A DNA stretch of 27,520 nucleotides, from the NCBI GenBank assembly GCA_002449265.1, contig DKCV01000017.1:1-27520 (forward strand), written 5' to 3'. A program made the position numbers and the translations under genes. Positions 23,860-27,520 of this stretch are shown one piece after another. Numbering within the stretch: position 1 is the stretch's first letter; each line of letters starts with the position of its first letter. This stretch comes from Caryophanales bacterium UBA6865 (GTDB lineage Bacteria > Bacillota_I > Bacilli_A > RFN20 > CAG-826). The notes under the pieces are model-generated. The model saw nothing but the letters and a program-made list of their open reading frames with translations. It did no database searches and was not told the origin of the DNA.

Positions 23860-25061
23860 CCAGATAACCACATCGCTAAATCAATGATACGAATTCCTTC
23901 ATATTGGGATTCATCATGTTTCGTCCTGGCTATCAAAAGCTTTGGGTAGGCGTCCTTAATGGATAATAAAGAACTGGTCTCCCTTTGGAATGTTTCTTTT
24001 TTCGTAATATCGTCAGAAACCTGAATGTATGTTTTTTGCCCATTTTTGATAGCCACGAAATCTATTTCTTTATCGTATAAGCATCCTACATAAACCTCAT
24101 ATCCTCTTCGCAATAGCTCAATCGCAACCAAGTTCTCATAAAGATGACCATAGTCAGCGTTTTTGGTTCCGATTTCCGCAAAACGAAACGAAAGATCCGC
24201 TAAATAGTATTTCTTTTCGGATTCTAGATATCTCTTTCCTTTTATGTCATACCTTTGGAAGGGATAGAACAAAAATGATTTGCATAAATAGCCTAAATAG
24301 CTCCCAACGGTTTTGTCATTCGTTTTGTATGTTTTGGCGGTCAATTGATGTGATAAGTTACGGATGGAAGTTTTGCACCCAACCATGTCCATCAAATAAT
24401 CGCCTAACATGGTAAGCAAATTCTCATTTTCAATCTTATATTTATTTACGATGTCCTTTTTAATCGCTGTGTCGTAGATTTCTTTGACATAATTCAAGGC
24501 ATCGGTTTGATTACGATATAGATAAGACCCGCTCATTCCGCCTCGATAAACATATTCGTCAAACGCTTTTTCCAAATCATTTGGCTCGAAATAGGCACAA
24601 TATTCTTGAAAAGAAAACGGATAGATTTTAAGTTCAAAAACGCGTCCACCGAATAAGGTGGCTAAATCGCTTGAGAGTAAAAATGCGTTGCTTCCCGTAA
24701 GATAGATATCAAATTTTCCCTCTTCATGAAGACTATTGATGATTCGCTCAAAGCCATCGCACATTTGAACCTCATCAATGAATAAATAATTGGTTTTATT
24801 GTCATGATAGGATTTTTCAACAAAATCGTAGAGTTTCTCTTTATCTAGAAGCGTCTCGCAAGACTTTAAATTCAAGTTAATCCGTATGATGTTTTTCTTG
24901 GGGTCTAGGGATAGATAATGAGCAAAAGAATCGAGCAATTTGGACTTGCCGCTTCTTCTGATACCTGTAATTACTTTAATGTCGGGTGTATCGACTAGAT
25001 CCTTCAACCGGTTTAAATATAAATTTCTTTCAATTAACTTCATACCATTATTATGGTTCAT
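23835..25061 (-). CDS. AAA_14/DUF4143-type P-loop ATPase
   Basis: A 408-residue ATPase with Walker A GIRRSGKS (residues 33-40), Walker B NYLFIDEVQMCDGF, and a sensor region (DIYLTGSNAFLLSS) followed by ATLFGGRVFELKIYPFSFQEY, the hallmark of the AAA_14 family. The C-terminal part has the DUF4143 layout ending with a nuclease-like VGCLYDKEIDFVAIKNG. These genes are frequent, often multi-copy accessory ATPases of unknown function in gut bacteria. Start codons ATG 25061 and ATG 25043 (MKLIERN) are both possible, and neither has a clear ribosome binding site; homologues favour the second. The gene is framed by a 36-bp repeat covering both its start and its stop, suggesting it moved or was rearranged as a cassette. 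Confidence 0.88.
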   Translation of the reverse strand: MNHNNGMKLIERNLYLNRLKDLVDTPDIKVITGIRRSGKSKLLDSFAHYLSLDPKKNIIRINLNLKSCETLLDKEKLYDFVEKSYHDNKTNYLFIDEVQMCDGFERIINSLHEEGKFDIYLTGSNAFLLSSDLATLFGGRVFELKIYPFSFQEYCAYFEPNDLEKAFDEYVYRGGMSGSYLYRNQTDALNYVKEIYDTAIKKDIVNKYKIENENLLTMLGDYLMDMVGCKTSIRNLSHQLTAKTYKTNDKTVGSYLGYLCKSFLFYPFQRYDIKGKRYLESEKKYYLADLSFRFAEIGTKNADYGHLYENLVAIELLRRGYEVYVGCLYDKEIDFVAIKNGQKTYIQVSDDITKKETFQRETSSLLSIKDAYPKLLIARTKHDESQYEGIRIIDLAMWLSGSQKQDLF

Positions 25062-25094
25062 TTCGCAAATCCAAACAAATCTTATTTTTGCGAA
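25059..25094. repeat. 36-bp repeat, copy 2, reaching the start codon of the AAA_14 ATPase gene
   Basis: Same sequence as 23824-23859 with three substitutions. Its edge contains the ATG at 25061-25059. Here the internal inverted repeat is longer: CATTTCGCAAA faces TTTGCGAAATG. Confidence 0.85.
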
Positions 25095-25135
25095 ATGGCA
25101 ATATATGGCGATAGAGGATTTTATGTAGTGGGCAT

Positions 25136-25858
25136 TTATTCTAAAGCTTTGGTTCTTTGTTCGATAAGATCGATAAAACGTTTCTTTAAATGATTGGGCA
25201 AAAGCGATTCATGAATCATTTTGATATATTCTTGTTTCATCGAGATAACTTTCTGAATCATTTTTTCTATCGCCGCGAGCGATAAATCACATTCTTTCCC
25301 GTAGACGAAGAAATCTTTCTTCCGGATATGCGTTTTCTTGCCGTTTAAAGGAAGAGCGAGCTCTTCCTTGTCTTCTAGCATGATTACGTTGACGGGCAAT
25401 AGGCCATAGGCTGGAGAAAGCTTATAGACACGATTCCCTGCCTTTTCCTCAATCAGCGAAAAATTCTTTAGATGCATATCGGAATTACCAGTAACGAAAG
25501 AAAATATTAGACGCAAGAATAACTCTGCTTTGTCTAATCCTGGCATAAAGGAATATTTGTCTATCACTTTCGCGCAGCGTTCGTATGAGCCTTTGTATTT
25601 ATCCTCCGTCACGCGAAAATCGAGTTGACAAAAATCTTCCATGGCCAATTTTTTGACGTTATCGCCATCAATAATTCTATCGATGCGTTTTGTAATATAT
25701 GCGTATTTGTTTCCGCTTTTAATTAAGGCGTGAGGAACGGTTATTATGCCGATAGCATCCGCCATACTCATGACGAGTTGCTCCGCTTCAGGAAGAGTCT
25801 CAAATTCTTTCACTTGCGGCTTTAAAACAAAGCCAGTCGGATAATGAACCAAAGTCAA
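25136..25858 (-). pseudogene. Truncated HipA/HipT-like kinase with altered metal-binding site
   Basis: A 240-residue piece of a HipA-family Ser/Thr kinase. Recognisable blocks are FVLKPQ (ATP-pocket Lys), LPEAEQLVMSMA, AYITKRIDR, LAMEDFCQL, EDKYKGSYE and the catalytic loop GNSDMHLKNFSL (residues 124-135, Asp127). In place of the usual SPAYDLL, it has SPAYGLL (residues 148-154): the Mg-binding Asp is Gly152, a GAC-to-GGC change. HipA-like proteins of this type have about 310 or more residues; here only a TTG could start the frame. The frame upstream reads 17 codons, with QPIL resembling the GVQPKL motif, to a TGA at 25910-25912. No hipB or N-terminal partner gene is adjacent. It is probably an inactive relic. 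Confidence 0.7.
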
Positions 25859-25970
25859 ACGAGGGGAGTGATTTTCTAAGCTTTTCGCATTAGATTGTAG
25901 GATAGGTTGTCACCCATAGATCCATCCTCATTTTGAATTTAAGAAATCTTTGGCGATGATGTAAATATTT

Positions 25971-26055
25971 AGAACTCTTTAGAGGTCTTTAGTACTTTTC
26001 TAATTTTTTAGAACTCTTTAGAACTCTTTAGAACTCTTTAGAACTCTTTAGACTT
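25971..26055. repeat. 10-bp tandem repeat (AGAACTCTTT)
   Basis: Four perfect head-to-tail units fill 26010-26049. Another exact unit (25971-25980) is followed by two degenerate ones (AGAGGTCTTT, AGTACTTTTC), and a partial unit follows 26049. The period is close to one helical turn. It lies in the 220-bp gap between the HipA relic and the ATPase stop. Confidence 0.9.
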
Positions 26056-26078
26056 TAAGCATTCCCTTTTTGAAATCT

Positions 26079-27122
26079 TTAATCATAGAATTCCTTCATT
26101 TTTTCGAGGAAATTAGCAAATCTAGGAAGAGCGAAATCAATCCTGCCTCTTTTCGAAGCGTAAAGGATCCCTCTATCAATCAGTGTCTTGCGATAAACAC
26201 TATATTCACTATGGCTGATAGAAAGATTTTTCTCGATTTCTACCGGTGTATTCCACTTTGTAATCGCGTTAAGGAAGGTGATTGCTTTTGGAGATAACTT
26301 TCCGTATATCTTTTCATAAACGAATTGCGAAAGGCATAAATCGTATTCTTGGAGCAATTTAACCGAGACTTTACGAGCGACGCTTTCATAGAGCAAATGG
26401 TCAAGCGCCTGATAAGCGAAAGCGTACCCGTTCGTCATTTTGGCCGCTTTAACGGCTTCAAGATGATCCAAATTCAAAATGTTTTCATAAGAAGTGGCGA
26501 TTGCTACAAGACTTAATGAGGGGAGAGGTATCTTTTTTGAGCGGTAAAGAAACGTTAGGGTTTGTTGATTTTGAATGTCTTGAACGTTTTGGTATAGCCC
26601 ACTCATTAAAAGAAAGACGTCGAATTTTGAGCGCAAGAACCCTTGGAACGTATGCGCGAAGGTTTTCATATAGGAACTATTTGTTGCTTCGTCGATTGTG
26701 ACGAGTATCCGTATGCCTTTTTTCATCAGCTTCTCAACCATCTTATTTAGTAATGTTTCTACATCACTAATAGGGGTTTCTCCACGTAAAGAAAAGGTGA
26801 ATCCCTGAAAGCTGAAGCTGAACTCTCCTTTGAGAAATAGATGTTTCAAATTAGAGGCGTCATATATTTTGGAAGCGAGACTTTCTAGCATATCTCTTTC
26901 AGGGTTTAAATCGATGACAATCCAGTTTTTCTCGTTCTTGTAATAATCTCCTACTTCCGTAAGAAAAACGGTTTTCCCTGATGCTCGAGCTCCTGTGATG
27001 ATAAAGCAGCGGTTCTCGGGATCTTCACTAGAAATAACGGCGGTAATGCTAGAAAACGTATCTAGTCGCTCGATGTATTCTTTTGGCTTCATGCCAAATG
27101 TTAGGGAAAACGGATTATTCAT
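26079..27122 (-). CDS. AAA ATPase with C-terminal winged-helix-like region
   Basis: A 347-residue P-loop ATPase that starts NPFSLTFGMKPKEYIER, the usual opening of a widespread Firmicute ATPase family. It carries Walker A GARASGKT (residues 44-51), WIVIDLNPERDMLE, and Walker B ILVTIDEATNSS with the Glu in DEA. The last ~90 residues (LSPKAITFLNAI ... EIEKNLSISHSEYSVYRKTLIDRGIL) look like a winged helix, so DNA binding is possible. ATG 27122 is preferred, with GAAAGG 11 nt upstream and family-like start; the frame is open to ATG 27173, which has its own AGGT. The function is unknown. It is divergent from the small peptide gene at 27341, sharing the region between. Confidence 0.82.
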   Translation of the reverse strand: MNNPFSLTFGMKPKEYIERLDTFSSITAVISSEDPENRCFIITGARASGKTVFLTEVGDYYKNEKNWIVIDLNPERDMLESLASKIYDASNLKHLFLKGEFSFSFQGFTFSLRGETPISDVETLLNKMVEKLMKKGIRILVTIDEATNSSYMKTFAHTFQGFLRSKFDVFLLMSGLYQNVQDIQNQQTLTFLYRSKKIPLPSLSLVAIATSYENILNLDHLEAVKAAKMTNGYAFAYQALDHLLYESVARKVSVKLLQEYDLCLSQFVYEKIYGKLSPKAITFLNAITKWNTPVEIEKNLSISHSEYSVYRKTLIDRGILYASKRGRIDFALPRFANFLEKMKEFYD

Positions 27123-27340
27123 TAAGAATTTGCCTTTCAGAGTTTTATAAAAGCCCATGTTCATGGCATACATAATGTTACCTATATTTCTTCCTGCTTA
27201 TTAATTGAAAAACGAAAAATCAAAATTTTAGAACATTTTCGGTAAAAATAGGAAAAACATGACTATAGATGAGTGAGGGAGCATTTATGCGAACTCAAAA
27301 ACATTTCCCCGGGGTGAATGGCGAGAAAGGAGATTCGGGA

Positions 27341-27427
27341 ATGGACATCGCGTCAATCGTGATGATCTTGATTCTCATCCTCCTAATAGAGAGTCAAAAA
27401 AATTCTAACGGCCGCAAAGGTCGTTAG
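27341..27427 (+). CDS. Small hydrophobic peptide, candidate type I toxin
   Basis: A 28-residue peptide with one membrane-spanning stretch (IASIVMILILILLI, residues 3-16) and a polar, basic tail (ESQKNSNGRKGR). Its ATG is 7 nt from AAAGGAGA (27326-27333), the best ribosome binding site of the window. The frame extends upstream to ATG 27287 (46 residues), a weaker choice. Hydrophobic peptides of this size with basic tails are typical of Fst/TxpA-like type I toxins. Its 3' end lies inside a strong hairpin that is a terminator for a short transcript on the other strand. Homology to a named toxin is not claimed; the case rests on size, shape, signals and antisense layout. Confidence 0.55.
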   Translation: MDIASIVMILILILLIESQKNSNGRKGR

Positions 27428-27429
27428 AA
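27396..27429 (-). terminator. Minus-strand intrinsic terminator overlapping the peptide stop codon
   Basis: TTCTAACGGCC (27403-27413) pairs with GGTCGTTAGAA (27419-27429), 11 bp with one wobble, around a 5-nt loop. On the minus strand it is followed by seven T residues (27402-27396); on the plus strand no T run follows. Confidence 0.75.
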
Positions 27430-27437
27430 CCAAAACC
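27396..27437 (-). ncRNA. Candidate short antisense RNA to the peptide gene
   Basis: A promoter at 27471-27444 (minus) would start RNA near 27437, and a terminator would end it near 27396. The RNA would be about 40-45 nt, mostly hairpin, and complementary to the last codons and stop of the peptide gene. This would be an unusually small type I antitoxin RNA. Confidence 0.4.
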
Positions 27438-27441
27438 TCTA

Positions 27442-27477
27442 CCATTATAGCTTAGCCGCAAGGCTTTGCAATAATGG
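27442..27477. other. 36-nt stem-loop with GCAA tetraloop
   Basis: CCATTAT ... ATAATGG closes a stem that continues with GC/GC and AGCC/GGCT around a GCAA loop, with three mismatches in 16 pairs. It would be the 3' end structure of the peptide mRNA, and its DNA also holds the antisense promoter. Confidence 0.6.
27444..27471 (-). promoter_or_regulatory. Minus-strand sigma-A promoter (TTGCAA-N16-TATAAT)
   Basis: Reading leftward, TTGCAA (27471-27466), a 16-bp spacer, and a perfect TATAAT (27449-27444). It points into the 3' end of the peptide gene. Confidence 0.5.
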
Positions 27478-27520
27478 CTACCCTCTTTCCCCGGAGCCGA
27501 ATGTTAGTTCTCAATTGATG

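Noticed and set aside
23824..25094. Integron cassette with attC sites
   Set aside because: The repeats lack the paired simple sites and core GTTRRRY-like ends I would require, and no integrase is visible. Only the cassette-like geometry is retained as a finding.
25971..26055. CRISPR-like array
   Set aside because: Units are 10 bp with no spacers and no cas genes are nearby; it is a simple tandem repeat.

Overview
The window reads as chromosome from a low-GC, Firmicute-type bacterium. TGA is used as an ordinary stop (for example at 9019-9021 and 9876-9878), so the genetic code is standard. Several genes have AAGGAG-like ribosome binding sites (17539, 21053, 27341), and promoters look sigma-A-like with TATAAT boxes. 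The gene families fit an uncultured gut Bacilli-type lineage, but that placement is inference and no marker gene is present.

Region 1 (1-21 kb) is a Wzx/Wzy-type surface polysaccharide locus. It holds a GDP-mannose pyrophosphorylase-like gene, four glycosyltransferases, a complete dTDP-L-rhamnose set (rmlA, rmlC, rmlB, rmlD) with an extra SDR between rmlC and rmlB, a Wzx flippase, an initiating undecaprenyl-phosphate sugar transferase, a Wzz-like chain-length protein and two Wzy/ligase-like membrane proteins. The likely flow is: nucleotide sugars are made; the sugar transferase loads the first sugar on undecaprenyl phosphate; glycosyltransferases extend it; Wzx flips the repeat; Wzy plus the Wzz-like protein polymerise it. 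Strand switches, private promoters and inserted DNA suggest modular assembly.

Two GC-rich insertions interrupt this region. One is an IS4-type element (2287-3735) with perfect 18-bp ends and a perfect 9-bp target duplication, but a broken transposase. The other is a 426-bp internally deleted IS (14457-14882) with 19-bp imperfect ends and a 15-bp imperfect target duplication. A DUF234-type ATPase gene also sits between the sugar transferase and the Wzz-like gene.

Region 2 (21-27.5 kb) is an accessory island. In order it has: a RelB/DinJ-type antitoxin lacking its DNA-binding half; an overlapping AAA ATPase plus TOPRIM-like gene pair (candidate anti-phage module) behind an operator-like palindrome cluster; an AAA_14/DUF4143 ATPase whose stop and start codons lie in two copies of a 36-bp repeat; a truncated HipA-like kinase with its metal-binding Asp changed to Gly; a 10-bp tandem repeat; an AAA ATPase with a C-terminal winged-helix region; and, at the right edge, a 28-codon hydrophobic peptide gene overlapped by a short antisense transcription unit, a candidate type I toxin-antitoxin locus. 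No tRNA, rRNA or CRISPR array was seen.
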